A stretch of 64,000 nucleotides of DNA from Pseudomonas urmiensis (GCF_014268815.2 NZ_JABWRE020000001.1:5513212-5577211); one strand, 5' to 3'. Positions 8,201-16,901 are shown, counted from the first letter of the stretch. Made by a program: numbers and translations. Notes: generated from the sequence alone by a model not told the origin.

Positions 8201-10568
8201 CGCGCAGCTGCGTGAGTTTCGCCATGCACCTGCGCCTGCCGAACTGTCAGAATCGCCTCCAGAGGTCGACAGCCCTGGCGACAAGGAACTGCTCGACGTG
8301 TTCCTCGAAGAGAGCTCCGACATCGTCGAAAGCTCTGCAGCCGCGCTGGCGCGTTTGCAGGCTGATCCGCGCAGTAGCGTCGAAGTCGAAACCCTGCTGC
8401 GTGACCTGCACACGCTCAAAGGCGGCGCACGCATGGTCGAGATCGCCGCCATTGGCGACCTCGCCCACGAACTGGAATTTCTTTACGAATTGCTCGCCGC
8501 TGGGCGTTTGCCCGCGACCCCGGCGCTGTTCTCGCTGCTGCAAAACTGCCACGACCGCCTGGCGCACATGCTCGATGCGGTGCGCCTGGGCCAGCCGTTG
8601 CATGCCGCCACGGCGCTGATCGACTACATCCGTAACTTCAGCAGCGCCGCCTTGACTGACAGTGTGGCCAGCCAGGGCCCAGCCGACATCGCCCCTGCCG
8701 AAGCCCCGGTTGCCGCTGCGGAGCGTGCGCCGGGCGACATGGTCAAGGTCGATGCCGAGCTGCTCGATGACCTGGGCAACCTGGCGGGTGAGCATTCGGT
8801 GATCCGTGGGCGTATCGAGCAACAGGTCAACGACGCCCAATTCGCCCTCAACGAGATGGAAACTACCCTTGAGCGGATGCGCGACCAACTGCTGCGCCTG
8901 GACATTGAGACCCAGGGGCGCATGTCCAGCCGCTACCAGGCCGAGGGCGACGCCTACGATGACTTCGACCCCCTGGAGATGGACCGCCACTCACAGTTGC
9001 AGCAGTTGTCGCGGGCGCTGTTCGAGTCGGCCTCGGACCTGCTCGATCTGAAGGAAACCCTGACCCAGCGTGCTCAGGAAGCGCAGAGCCTCCTGCAACA
9101 GCAGGCGCGGGTCAACAGCCAGTTGCAAGAGGGCCTGACCGCCACCTTGATGGTGCCGTTCGAGCGCCTGGTGCCGCGTTTGCAGCGGGTAGTGCGGCAA
9201 GTGGCCAGCGAGCTTGGCAAGCAAGTCGAGCTGGTGGTTGGCAATGCTGAGGGCGAGCTCGACCGCAGCGTCCTGGAGCGCATGGTGGCGCCACTGGAGC
9301 ATATGCTGCGCAATGCCGTCGACCATGGCCTGGAGTCGCGTGACGTGCGCCTGGCGGCGGGCAAGCCTGAGCTGGGCACGATTCACCTGAACCTGCTGCA
9401 CGAAGGCGCCGACATCGTCATCGAAATGAGCGATGACGGCGCTGGGGTGCCCTTGGCTGCGGTGCGCGACAAGGCCATCAAGCGCGGCTTGCTCGACCCG
9501 CAAGCGCGCTTGAGCGATCACGAGATCCTGCAGTTCATCCTGCGGCCAGGCTTCTCCACGGCGGAAAAGATCACGCAGATTTCCGGGCGTGGCTTGGGCA
9601 TGGATGTGGTCCACGAAGAGGTCAAGCAGCTCGGCGGCTCGATGAGTATCGAATCCAGTCCAGGCAAGGGCGCACGCTTCCTGATTCGCCTGCCGTTCAC
9701 CGTTTCGATCAACCGGGCATTGATGGTGCACCTGGGTGATGAGCAATACGCGATCCCGCTCAACACCATCGAAGGTATCGTGCGCGTGCCGCCGGCCGAG
9801 CTTGCCGCCTGCTACCAGTTGGAGGCGCCGCGTTACGTGTATGCCGGCCATGCCTATCAGTTGCGCTATCTCGGCGAGCTGTTGCAAGGCGGCAGTGCCC
9901 GGCCAAGCCTGCTCGGACAAAGCGTGCCGCTGCCGGTGGTGCTGGTGCATTCCCATGAGGAGTCGTTCGCCATCCAGGTTGACAGCCTGTCGCCGAGCCG
10001 CGAGATCGTGGTGAAGAGCCTGGGGCCGCAGTTCGCTGCTGTACCTGGCCTGTCTGGGGCAACCTTGCTCGGCGATGGCCGGGTGGTGCTGATTCTCGAT
10101 CTGCTCGGTCAGCTACGGGGCCAGCAGCGGCGTCTGGCGCGTCTGCCGGGCGGTAATGATCGACAGCACCAGCTGTTCGGCCCGGCGCCGCGTCAGCGTT
10201 TGTTGATCATGGTGGTGGACGACTCGGTGACCGTGCGCAAGGTCACCAGCCGCTTGCTCGAGCGCCACGGCATGAGCGTGCTGACCGCCAAGGATGGCCT
10301 CGATGCCATGGCCCTGCTCGAAGAACATCGGCCAGATGTGTTGTTGCTGGACATCGAGATGCCGCGCATGGACGGCTTTGAAGTGGCCACGCGGATCCGC
10401 CGCGACCAGCGCCTGAAAGATCTGCCGATCATCATGATCACCTCGCGCAGCGGCCAGAAGCACCGCGACCGAGCCATGGCCATCGGCGTCAATGATTACC
10501 TTGGCAAGCCGTATCAGGAATCGGTGTTGCTGCAGAGCATCGCTCACTGGAGCCAATCGCATGCTTGA
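5292..10568 (+). CDS. chpA: Hybrid chemosensory histidine kinase ChpA (PilL)
   Basis: 1758-residue CheA-like hub of the Pil-Chp pathway. From the N-terminus: a degenerate Hpt-like region (LHQVHGCLRML near residue 60), then Hpt domains with phospho-accepting His at 477, 611 and 1040 in HTLKG motifs. Another copy has Gln at 900 where His should be, and one has Thr-Thr-Leu in that place. Then come the dimerisation helices (about 1150-1290), the ATPase with N and G boxes (NAVDHGLE, DDGAGV, GRGLGMDVV), a CheW-like domain (about 1470-1600) and a C-terminal receiver (VVDDS, LLLDIEMPRMDG, LGKPYQ). P. aeruginosa ChpA is about 2470 aa, so this one has fewer Hpt modules. The start at 5292 follows an AGGAATCACCC ribosome site; the frame is open further upstream inside pilJ. 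It overlaps chpC by 8 bp. Confidence 0.95.
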   Translation: MASAEVSPERHDTVALAWTKAPILDCLAQARQALERFAGDPGDLSMLAFFVDNLHQVHGCLRMLELRGATRLAEELELLGRAMADGQITPRGDCLGAMFRGLEQLPPYLERLRGARHDLPLVMLPLLNRLRECRGVEALAQGSLMGDAAQRLAGAADLADLDLSLGNWREQLQAGQGRDALRSVVSALCDDLMRIKDCLDQFVRGEQSREQLDALVSPLRQVADTLAVLNFQQPRRVIIDQVLALQALAQDQQPVDDALLMDVAGALLYVEATLNGMVGPLEESGQGSMPGSDLAQIRQLVLSEAVSVLQQAKDLIGDCLESGWPRQRLQALPGLLHQVRGALSMLMLPAAAELFAGAAGYVQGWLAHLDEEPPQAELTHLADALSAGECYLQWRVADPLADAQPFIEMARASLAALGVTCRIGGLADEVEEIDAELREVFLEEANELLPDLERHWLRWRADNSLRDALIEVRRALHTLKGSGRMVHAQALAELAWGAEHLINRALEGRVSLAGESVVALQQVFVRLPDLLADFAVGHLPPLAEVEPLSAHLHGLANNQTSSAAEVDGLDPQLLEIFRNEAQGHMASLEAFLQETHGQDTPVSDSLQRALHTLKGSAAMAGVMPIAELATAFDRLAREYKGHQLPLQLAEIDWLEAGRTLFQLGLSQLGSTPLAAIPGAAELIEQVGQGVDGRLASLQDEPHHSRRRRDPQLIANFLAQGMDILLDAESMLSSWQQHPEQRQALEALLDELTTLSHGAHLADLWQLDELCEGLLDLYGAVEEGSLAADPAFFAQAQQAHDALIDMLDEVAAGQEVTARPECLDGLRALLDTALAPDATGLVGREGVTPLPAVDNSSEPALVQLFLEEAGDILDSADQALQQWQQDSESASNLSALQHEVQTLKGGAQMAAVGAVEILAQELALLYEGLVDRRLGPSAALFELLKRSHAALAEMLESLREGQSPASAVALLAQLREFRHAPAPAELSESPPEVDSPGDKELLDVFLEESSDIVESSAAALARLQADPRSSVEVETLLRDLHTLKGGARMVEIAAIGDLAHELEFLYELLAAGRLPATPALFSLLQNCHDRLAHMLDAVRLGQPLHAATALIDYIRNFSSAALTDSVASQGPADIAPAEAPVAAAERAPGDMVKVDAELLDDLGNLAGEHSVIRGRIEQQVNDAQFALNEMETTLERMRDQLLRLDIETQGRMSSRYQAEGDAYDDFDPLEMDRHSQLQQLSRALFESASDLLDLKETLTQRAQEAQSLLQQQARVNSQLQEGLTATLMVPFERLVPRLQRVVRQVASELGKQVELVVGNAEGELDRSVLERMVAPLEHMLRNAVDHGLESRDVRLAAGKPELGTIHLNLLHEGADIVIEMSDDGAGVPLAAVRDKAIKRGLLDPQARLSDHEILQFILRPGFSTAEKITQISGRGLGMDVVHEEVKQLGGSMSIESSPGKGARFLIRLPFTVSINRALMVHLGDEQYAIPLNTIEGIVRVPPAELAACYQLEAPRYVYAGHAYQLRYLGELLQGGSARPSLLGQSVPLPVVLVHSHEESFAIQVDSLSPSREIVVKSLGPQFAAVPGLSGATLLGDGRVVLILDLLGQLRGQQRRLARLPGGNDRQHQLFGPAPRQRLLIMVVDDSVTVRKVTSRLLERHGMSVLTAKDGLDAMALLEEHRPDVLLLDIEMPRMDGFEVATRIRRDQRLKDLPIIMITSRSGQKHRDRAMAIGVNDYLGKPYQESVLLQSIAHWSQSHA

Positions 10569-11034
10569 ACATATTGCCGGTCAACGCAGCACCTTGACCG
10601 GGCTGTTGTTACCGCTGGGCGATCGCACCCTGGTGTTGCCCAATGTCGCGGTGGCCGAATTGATTGGCCAGCGCGCGCTGTCGTGCCAGATTGGCGAGCC
10701 GCGTTGGCACCTGGGCTGGATCGACTGGCGTCAGCAGCGCTTGCCGTTGATTGGCTTCGAGGCTGCCTGTGGTGCAGAGACGGTGTGTGGCGAGCGCGCG
10801 CGGATTGTCGTGCTCAATGCACTGGGCGATACCGGCCTGCGTTACTTGGCGTTGTTGCTGCAGGACATTCCACGCTCGTGCAAGCTCGACAGCCAGCTCA
10901 ATTATGTCGATGTGCCGCTGAGCGAACTGGAGCTGGCGGCGGTGCAGGTGGCCGAGCAGGTGGCGCGGGTGCCGGATCTGGTGGGGCTGGAGCGCATGGT
11001 GCGTGACGCGGATCTGCAACCTGTTGCGGGTTAG
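10561..11034 (+). CDS. chpC: CheW-like adaptor ChpC
   Basis: 157-residue CheW-domain protein at the end of the Pil-Chp operon, thought to join additional chemoreceptors to ChpA. The domain runs from TGLLLPLGDRTLVLPNVAVAEL through WIDWRQQRLPLIGFE to the C-terminal helix region. The ATG at 10561 overlaps the chpA stop, which indicates coupling. The copies in other pseudomonads are of similar size. Confidence 0.9.
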   Translation: MLEHIAGQRSTLTGLLLPLGDRTLVLPNVAVAELIGQRALSCQIGEPRWHLGWIDWRQQRLPLIGFEAACGAETVCGERARIVVLNALGDTGLRYLALLLQDIPRSCKLDSQLNYVDVPLSELELAAVQVAEQVARVPDLVGLERMVRDADLQPVAG

Positions 11035-11066
11035 GATAGGGCGTCAAACTTGAAGCCGCGTGGCCC

Positions 11067-11195
11067 TTTTCGCGGGCAAGCCCGCTCCCACAGGAACAGC
11101 GTTGGCTTGGGCTCCTCGCTCACCCTGTAAAGGATGTTGCGGATTGTCCCCGGGCTCCCCGCTTACCCTGTGGGAGCGGGCTTGCTCGCGAAAAG
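11067..11195. repeat. REP pair (inverted)
   Basis: Two REP palindromes facing each other (11067-11093 CGCGGGCAAGCCCGCTCCCACAG and 11168-11195 in the opposite sense), separated by about 75 bp, between chpC and trhA. The pair is of the kind moved by RAYT transposases and may protect or end the pil-chp transcript. Confidence 0.85.
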
Positions 11196-11265
11196 CACGA
11201 CGCGGTGCTTGCCTTAAAACACACCAAATCAGGAACCTGCCCCGCCATCGGAGGTCTGTGTTTGC

Positions 11266-11883
11266 ATGTATTACGGTGAACGCTTCAATGCCTGGACGCA
11301 CCTGGTCGGTGCGGTACTGGCCTGCATAGGCGCTATCTGGCTGATCGTTGCGGCCGGGTTGCAGGGCGATCCCTGGAAGATCGTCAGTTTCTCCATCTAC
11401 GGCGGCACCCTGTTGCTGCTCTACAGCATCTCGACCCTCTACCACAGCACTCGCGGGCGGGCGAAGGTGATCATGCGCAAGCTCGATCACTTGTCGATCT
11501 ACCTGCTGATCGCCGGCAGCTATACCCCGTTCTGCCTGGTCAGCCTGCGCGGGCCTTGGGGCTGGAGCCTGTTCGGGGTGGTCTGGGGGCTGGCGGTGAT
11601 CGGCATGCTCCAAGAGATCAAGCCACGCTCCGAAGCGCGGGTGCTGTCGATCATCATCTACGCGGTCATGGGCTGGATCGTGCTGGTGGCGGTCAAGCCC
11701 CTGCTGCACACCCTCGGCGGTGCTGGCTTTGCCTGGCTGGCAGCCGGTGGTGCGTTCTACACCATCGGCATCATCTTCTTCGCCTTCGACAGCCGCTTTC
11801 GCCATTGGCATGGCATCTGGCATCTGTTCGTCATCGCCGGCAGCTTGCTGCACTTCATCGCAGTGTTCTTCTACGTGCGTTAG
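11266..11883 (+). CDS. trhA: TrhA / hemolysin III family membrane protein
   Basis: 205-residue inner-membrane protein of the HlyIII/PAQR superfamily with seven predicted helices. Family signatures are YYGERFNAWTHLVGAVLA near the start (first conserved His), LYHST with the second conserved region at about residues 62-66, LDHLSIYLLIAGSYTPFCL at about 75-95, and the C-terminal FRHWHGIWHLFVIAGSLLHF holding the last metal-ligand His residues. Members regulate membrane energetics or lipid homeostasis; the hemolysin name is historical. Followed convergently by rsmE, 9 bp away. Confidence 0.92.
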   Translation: MYYGERFNAWTHLVGAVLACIGAIWLIVAAGLQGDPWKIVSFSIYGGTLLLLYSISTLYHSTRGRAKVIMRKLDHLSIYLLIAGSYTPFCLVSLRGPWGWSLFGVVWGLAVIGMLQEIKPRSEARVLSIIIYAVMGWIVLVAVKPLLHTLGGAGFAWLAAGGAFYTIGIIFFAFDSRFRHWHGIWHLFVIAGSLLHFIAVFFYVR

Positions 11884-11892
11884 GGCACGCGT

Positions 11893-12612
11893 TTAGAAGT
11901 CGCCCCATAGCTGCTGGGCCACCGACAGCGCCACCACCGGCGCGGTTTCGGTGCGCAGCACGCGTGGGCCGAGGCGGGCGGCGTGGCAGCCGGCGTTTTT
12001 GGCCTGCTCCACTTCGGCGTCGCTCAAACCACCCTCTGGGCCGATCAGGAAGGCCAGGCGCGCTGGGCGTGCATGGCTGGTCAGCGGCTCGGCTACCGGG
12101 TGCAAGACCAGCTTGAGGTCGGCCTCGGTTGCCTTGAGCCATTCAGCCAGGGTCAGCGGTGGATGGATCACGGGCAGGGTCGAGCGGCCGCATTGCTCGC
12201 ACGCGCTGATCGCCACCTGGCGCCAGTGTGCCAGGCGCTTGTCGGCGCGTTCGTCCTTGAGGCGTACTTCGCAGCGTTCGCTGACGATCGGGGTGATTTC
12301 GTTGGCACCCAGTTCAGTGGCTTTCTGGATTGCCCAGTCCATCCGCTCGCCACGCGACAGGCCTTGGCCGAGGTGGATATGCAGCGGCGATTCGGCCTGG
12401 CCGGGGAGGGCCTGGTCGAGCGTGACGCGTACGCTCTTCTTGCCGACTTCAAGCAGCTGGCCGAGGTATTCCTGGCCGCTGCCGTCGAACAATTGCACGG
12501 CATCGCCAGGGGCCATGCGCAGTACGCGGCCGATGTAGTGGGCCTGGGCTTCGGGCAGGTCGTGCTGGCCAAGGCTCAAGGGGGCGTCGATGAAGAAGCG
12601 GGACAGTCTCAT
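11893..12612 (-). CDS. rsmE: 16S rRNA (uracil-1498-N3)-methyltransferase
   Basis: 239-residue SPOUT-class methyltransferase that modifies U1498 of 16S rRNA with SAM. It has an N-terminal PUA-like domain (MRLSRFFIDAPL), the conserved QKATELGANEITP (96-108), and the knotted SAM-binding site with GPEGG (191-195) and LGPRVLRTETAP (214-225). The length is typical. It is transcribed towards trhA and away from the REP pair that separates it from bioA. Confidence 0.97.
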   Translation of the reverse strand: MRLSRFFIDAPLSLGQHDLPEAQAHYIGRVLRMAPGDAVQLFDGSGQEYLGQLLEVGKKSVRVTLDQALPGQAESPLHIHLGQGLSRGERMDWAIQKATELGANEITPIVSERCEVRLKDERADKRLAHWRQVAISACEQCGRSTLPVIHPPLTLAEWLKATEADLKLVLHPVAEPLTSHARPARLAFLIGPEGGLSDAEVEQAKNAGCHAARLGPRVLRTETAPVVALSVAQQLWGDF

Positions 12613-12644
12613 GGTTCAGCTCAGGGAGTAGGGGGCACAAAGTT

Positions 12645-12735
12645 CCCTGTAGGAGCGGGCTTGCCCGCGAACAAGACACTGCGGTGTCTGCCAAGGGCTT
12701 CGCCCTTGTTCGCGGGCAAGCCCGCTCCTACAGGG
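12645..12735. repeat. REP pair (inverted, 31-bp arms)
   Basis: Perfect inverted arms at 12645-12675 and 12705-12735 carrying the REP core, with a small inner hairpin (AAGGGCTTCGCCCTT). It fills the gap between bioA and rsmE, which lie on the same strand. Confidence 0.9.
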
Positions 12736-12754
12736 TTGGCGGCGATCTTGCGGG

Positions 12755-14161
12755 CTAGCCCGGATCGCGGAAGTCGGGATGGAAGTCTTTGGGCACTGCC
12801 ACGCTGACGCTGTCGCGGGTGGCGATGTCGATCCCTTCGCTGGCCACCTCGGCGAGGAAGTCGATCTGTTCTGGGGTAATCACGTAAGGCGGCAGGAAAT
12901 ACACCACGCTGCCCAGCGGACGCAACAAGGCGCCACGGGTCAGGGCGTGCTCGAAGACCTTGAGGCCGCGGCGCTCCTGCCATGGGTAGGCGACTTTGCC
13001 GGCCTTGTCCTGGACCATCTCGATCGCCAAGGCCATACCGGTCTGGCGAATCTCGGCCACATGCGGATGATCGGCCAGGTGCGCGGTGGCACTGGCCATG
13101 CGCGCCGAGAGCGCCTTGTTGGCCTCGATCACGTTGTCCTGTTCGAAGATGTCCAGGGTCGCCAGCGCTGCGGCACAGGCCAACGGGTTGCCGGTATAGC
13201 TGTGCGAGTGGAGGAAGGCGCGCAGGGTTGGGTAATCGTCGTAGAAGGCCTGGTAAACGTCATCGGTGGTCAGGCAGGCGGCCAGCGGTAGATAACCGCC
13301 GGTCAGGGCCTTGGACAGGCACAGGAAGTCGGGGCGGATGCCGGCCTGTTCGCAGGCGAACATCGTGCCGGTACGGCCGAAGCCGACGGCGATTTCATCG
13401 TGGATCAGGTGGACACCATACCGATCACAGGCCTCGCGCAGCAGCTTGAGGTAGATCGGGTGGTACATGCGCATGCCACCAGCGCCCTGGATCAACGGCT
13501 CGACGATCACCGCGGCGACACTGGCGTGATGCTCGGCCAGGGTTTGCTCCATGGCGGCGAACATCGTCCGTGAATGCGCTTCCCAGCTCACCCCTTCGGG
13601 GCGCAGGTAGCAGTCGGGGCTGGGCACCTTGATGGTGTCCAGAAGCAACGCTTTATACGTTTCGGTGAACAGCGGCACGTCGCCCACCGACATCGCCGCG
13701 ATGGTTTCCCCGTGGTAGCTGTTGCTCAGGGTGACGAAGCGCTTCTTGTCCGGCTGGCCCTTGTTCAGCCAGTAGTGAAAGCTCATCTTCAGCGCCACTT
13801 CGATGCACGATGAGCCGTTGTCGGCGTAGAACACCCGGTCCAGGCCATCTGGGGTCATGGCGACCAGACGCTCGGACAGCTCGATCACCGGCTGATGGCT
13901 GAAGCCTGCGAGGATCACATGCTCCAATTGGTCGACCTGATCCTTGATGCGCTGGTTGATACGCGGATTGGCGTGACCAAAGACATTGACCCACCAGGAG
14001 CTGACCGCGTCCAGGTAGCGCTTGCCCTCGAAGTCCTCCAGCCACACGCCTTCGCCGCGCTTGATCGGGATCAGCGGCAGCTGCTCGTGGTCTTTCATCT
14101 GGGTGCAGGGGTGCCACAGGACCTTGAGGTCACGTTGCATCCACTGATCGTTGAGGCCCAT
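12755..14161 (-). CDS. bioA: Adenosylmethionine-8-amino-7-oxononanoate aminotransferase
   Basis: 468-residue PLP-dependent class III aminotransferase of biotin synthesis, converting KAPA to DAPA with SAM as amino donor. Family features are WHPCTQM (residues 16-22), the substrate-pocket SSWWVN (54-59), DNGSSCIEVALKM, the PLP aspartate in HDEIAVGFGRTG (254-265) and the Schiff-base lysine K284 in LSKALTGGY. The start at 14161 follows AGGAGAAG; the frame is open 17 codons further upstream without support. It stands alone here, away from the bioBFHCD group, as usual in Pseudomonas. Confidence 0.97.
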   Translation of the reverse strand: MGLNDQWMQRDLKVLWHPCTQMKDHEQLPLIPIKRGEGVWLEDFEGKRYLDAVSSWWVNVFGHANPRINQRIKDQVDQLEHVILAGFSHQPVIELSERLVAMTPDGLDRVFYADNGSSCIEVALKMSFHYWLNKGQPDKKRFVTLSNSYHGETIAAMSVGDVPLFTETYKALLLDTIKVPSPDCYLRPEGVSWEAHSRTMFAAMEQTLAEHHASVAAVIVEPLIQGAGGMRMYHPIYLKLLREACDRYGVHLIHDEIAVGFGRTGTMFACEQAGIRPDFLCLSKALTGGYLPLAACLTTDDVYQAFYDDYPTLRAFLHSHSYTGNPLACAAALATLDIFEQDNVIEANKALSARMASATAHLADHPHVAEIRQTGMALAIEMVQDKAGKVAYPWQERRGLKVFEHALTRGALLRPLGSVVYFLPPYVITPEQIDFLAEVASEGIDIATRDSVSVAVPKDFHPDFRDPG

Positions 14162-14242
14162 GGGCACTTCTCCTGGCGACGCGGCTTGGTTTGACCGCGT
14201 AAGCCTAAGCAAAGGTGCCGGGCATCACAACCGTGTTCAGGT

Positions 14243-14734
14243 TCAGTGCCGCAGGACGGGCCTCCAGCTTAGGGCTGGAATGTGCAGGGTGCTGGCCTGC
14301 TTGGTGGAGATGGTCAGCTTGCGAAAGGGCCCCAGCAGCAACTGGCGGGTAGGCGTGCTGGCGAATACCCCCGGAACGTATTCAGTGCCCGATTGGCCAC
14401 TGAGGGTCAGCCAGTACAGCGGTGGTGCGTCGAGTAGATCGGTGCTGATGCCTAAGTAGTCGCATTCGATCAGGTCGTCTTCATCCAGCCATGGACAGTT
14501 GCTAACCACGTAGAAATCGAGCATGACGCAATCGATTTCCTTACCGAAGTCGATCTGCAGGTCGTTGTTTTCACCAATCACCAGTTCAGTGCCGGGATTG
14601 CCCTGGAAATCTTGGTAAAGCCCCGCGTATGAGGTGCAATTGGAGGTAATGCTCAAGCCACTGTTGCCCTGCCAGATGTCGTGGGGTTTGAAGTGATGAG
14701 GCTGCATGCGGGCAAAGTGCTGATGGCATTCCAT
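14243..14734 (-). CDS. Hypothetical protein, unrecognised family
   Basis: About 163 residues from the Met at 14734; the open frame extends to 14908 and another Met at 14818 is possible, so the start is uncertain. The protein is acidic with no signal peptide or membrane segment. It looks beta-rich (ELVIGENNDLQIDFGKEIDC, LDFYVVSNCPWLDEDD, LYWLTLSGQSGTEYVPG), with four Cys residues. It precedes bioA on the same strand and diverges from the amine oxidase gene. Codon use resembles the neighbours. I do not recognise it and assign no function. Confidence 0.6.
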   Translation of the reverse strand: MECHQHFARMQPHHFKPHDIWQGNSGLSITSNCTSYAGLYQDFQGNPGTELVIGENNDLQIDFGKEIDCVMLDFYVVSNCPWLDEDDLIECDYLGISTDLLDAPPLYWLTLSGQSGTEYVPGVFASTPTRQLLLGPFRKLTISTKQASTLHIPALSWRPVLRH

Positions 14735-14936
14735 GCGCGAGTTTCCATTGGGGCTTGGATGCTGCCACTTTCCACTGCAATCGCCGATTTTGGCTACTGA
14801 CAAAAATGCCAGTTGCATAAACGACTTGTCGTCGCTCTGCTGGCAGGGTGCCCAAGGGTGACGTATTCTTAACGCATCATCCTGGGGCGTCCCTTCCCCC
14901 GATCTCATAAACCTATTTCAACCGGAGTTCGCCGAC

Positions 14937-16805
14937 ATGGCTGCTGCTTGGGTGCGCCTGTGCGCGTTGCTATTGATTGGTGTGTCCAGTGGCGCCGCAA
15001 TCGCCAAGGACAAGACACCTACTGCGATCGTGGTAGGCGGCGGCCTGGCAGGCCTGACCGCAGCCTACGAACTGCAAAACAAGGGTTGGCAAGTGACTTT
15101 GCTCGAAGCCAAGTCGGGGATGGGCGGCCGCTCGGGGCTGGCCACTAGCGAATGGATCGGCAACGGCAAGGCGCAGCCAGTCCTCAACCAGTATGTCGAC
15201 CGTTTCAAGCTGGAAACACTGCCAGCGCCGGAGTTCGTGCGAACGCCGGGTTACCTGATCGACGGCGAGTACTTCAACGCCACAGACCTGGCCACCAAGC
15301 AACCTGCCACCGCAGAGGCGCTCAAGCGTTACGAAAAGACCCTCGACGACCTGGCCCGCTCGATCGACGATCCGCTGAACCCGCAGGCTAACAGCACGCT
15401 GTTCGCCCTCGACCAGATCAACGTGTCGACCTGGCTCGACAAGCTGCAACTGCCAACCACAGCTCGGCAGCTGATCAACCAGCAGATCCGTACCCGCTAT
15501 GACGAGCCATCGCGGCTGTCGTTGCTGTATTTCGCCCAGCAGACCCGCGTCTACCGCGGTGTCAGCGACCGCGACCTGCGTGCCGCACGCCTGCCAGGCG
15601 GTAGCCCAGTGCTGGCCCAGGCCTTCGTCAAACAACTCAAGACCATCAAGACCAGTTCGCCGGTGACGTCCATCGTCCAGGACAAGGACGGCGTTACCGT
15701 CAAGGTCGGTAGCGTCGGCTATCAGGCGGACTACCTGGTGCTGGCGGTGCCGCTGCGGGCGCTGGCCAAGATCCAGATGACTCCAGGCCTGGACAGCAAG
15801 CACCTGGCCGCCCTCAAGGGCACCAACTACGGCTGGCGCGACCAGCTGATGCTCAAGTTCAAGACGCCGGTGTGGGAAAGCCGTGCGCGGATGTCTGGCG
15901 AGATCTTCAGCAACGCAGGCCTCGGCATGCTGTGGATCGAGCCTGCACTCAAGGGGGGGGCCAACGTGGTGATCAACCTGTCTGGCGATAACGCCCGCCT
16001 GTTGCAGGCGTTTGGCGACAAGCAGATGGTCGATCAGGTGCTGATTCGCCTTCACGCGTTCTATCCACAAGCCCGTGGCGCCTTCACGGGCTATGAAGTC
16101 AAACGCTACAGCACCGATGCTGGCACCGGTGGCGCTTACCTGGCCTATGGCCCAGGGCAGATCAGCAAGTACTGGCGCCTGTGGGAGCGTCCGGTGCAGC
16201 GCGTAGCGTTTGCGGGTGAACACACCGACGCTTTGTACCCAGGCACGCTGGAAGGCGCTCTGCGCAGCGGTCAGCGCGCTGCCGGGCAGGTCCAGGACTT
16301 GCTCGCCGGCAAGTCGTTCGACCCAGCCAAGGCCGTGCCGATTGCCGCTGCAGCGACAGCCGGTGCGGTGGCGGCGAAGGAGAAGGGCGGGTTCTTCTCG
16401 AACCTGTTCGGCGGTTCTTCCGATAAATCCGACAAGGCACCCGCCAAGGCCGAGCCGGTGACCGCAAAGGAGGCTGAAGGGGGTAAACCGGGCTTCTTCT
16501 CGCGCCTGTTCGGTGGCAGTGCCAAGCCTGAAGTGAAGGCTGCGCCAATTGCCAAGGCTGAGGAAGTTGCGCCGGTTTCTGCCCCTGCGCCTGCTCCCGT
16601 TGCGCCAACGCCTGTGGCCAAGGAACAGCCCGTCAAACCGGCTGCCAAAGCTGCGCCTGCCAAGTATGCTCCGACGCACAAACCGGCGGCGAAGACTGAG
16701 CCGGCGAAGAAGGCCGCCAGCAAGCCTGCGCCAGTGAAGAAGGCGACGGCCAAGTCTGAACCGGCGAAAAAGCCGCTGGCCAATACTCAGGCCAAGGCTG
16801 GCTGA
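14937..16805 (+). CDS. Secreted FAD-dependent amine oxidase with Ala/Lys/Pro-rich tail
   Basis: 622 residues. A Sec-type signal peptide (about 1-23, ending AAIA) is followed by the FAD Rossmann motif GGGLAGL (34-40) and MGGRS (62-66). The flavin monoamine oxidase fold runs to the C-terminal FAD site FAGEHTDALYPGTLEGAL (about 423-440). After residue 459 comes a low-complexity tail with two copies of FFSxLFGGS (486-494 and 520-528), then about 90 residues rich in Ala, Lys and Pro. The catalytic part is of normal length; the tail is extra and could bind nucleic acid, cell wall or a partner. A run of eight G at 15953-15960 lies in the coding region. The physiological substrate cannot be told. Confidence 0.87.
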   Translation: MAAAWVRLCALLLIGVSSGAAIAKDKTPTAIVVGGGLAGLTAAYELQNKGWQVTLLEAKSGMGGRSGLATSEWIGNGKAQPVLNQYVDRFKLETLPAPEFVRTPGYLIDGEYFNATDLATKQPATAEALKRYEKTLDDLARSIDDPLNPQANSTLFALDQINVSTWLDKLQLPTTARQLINQQIRTRYDEPSRLSLLYFAQQTRVYRGVSDRDLRAARLPGGSPVLAQAFVKQLKTIKTSSPVTSIVQDKDGVTVKVGSVGYQADYLVLAVPLRALAKIQMTPGLDSKHLAALKGTNYGWRDQLMLKFKTPVWESRARMSGEIFSNAGLGMLWIEPALKGGANVVINLSGDNARLLQAFGDKQMVDQVLIRLHAFYPQARGAFTGYEVKRYSTDAGTGGAYLAYGPGQISKYWRLWERPVQRVAFAGEHTDALYPGTLEGALRSGQRAAGQVQDLLAGKSFDPAKAVPIAAAATAGAVAAKEKGGFFSNLFGGSSDKSDKAPAKAEPVTAKEAEGGKPGFFSRLFGGSAKPEVKAAPIAKAEEVAPVSAPAPAPVAPTPVAKEQPVKPAAKAAPAKYAPTHKPAAKTEPAKKAASKPAPVKKATAKSEPAKKPLANTQAKAG

Positions 16806-16829
16806 TTCACACTCGGGGCTGCGTTGCAG

Positions 16830-16901
16830 CCCATCGCGGGGCAAGCCCGCTCCTACAGGTTCGGCACATACCTTTGTAGGAGCGGGCTTGCCCGCGATGG
16901 G
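16830..16901. repeat. REP pair (inverted)
   Basis: Inverted arms 16830-16857 and 16875-16901 with the core CGGGGCAAGCCCGCTCCTACA and its complement, just after the amine oxidase stop. Confidence 0.9.
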
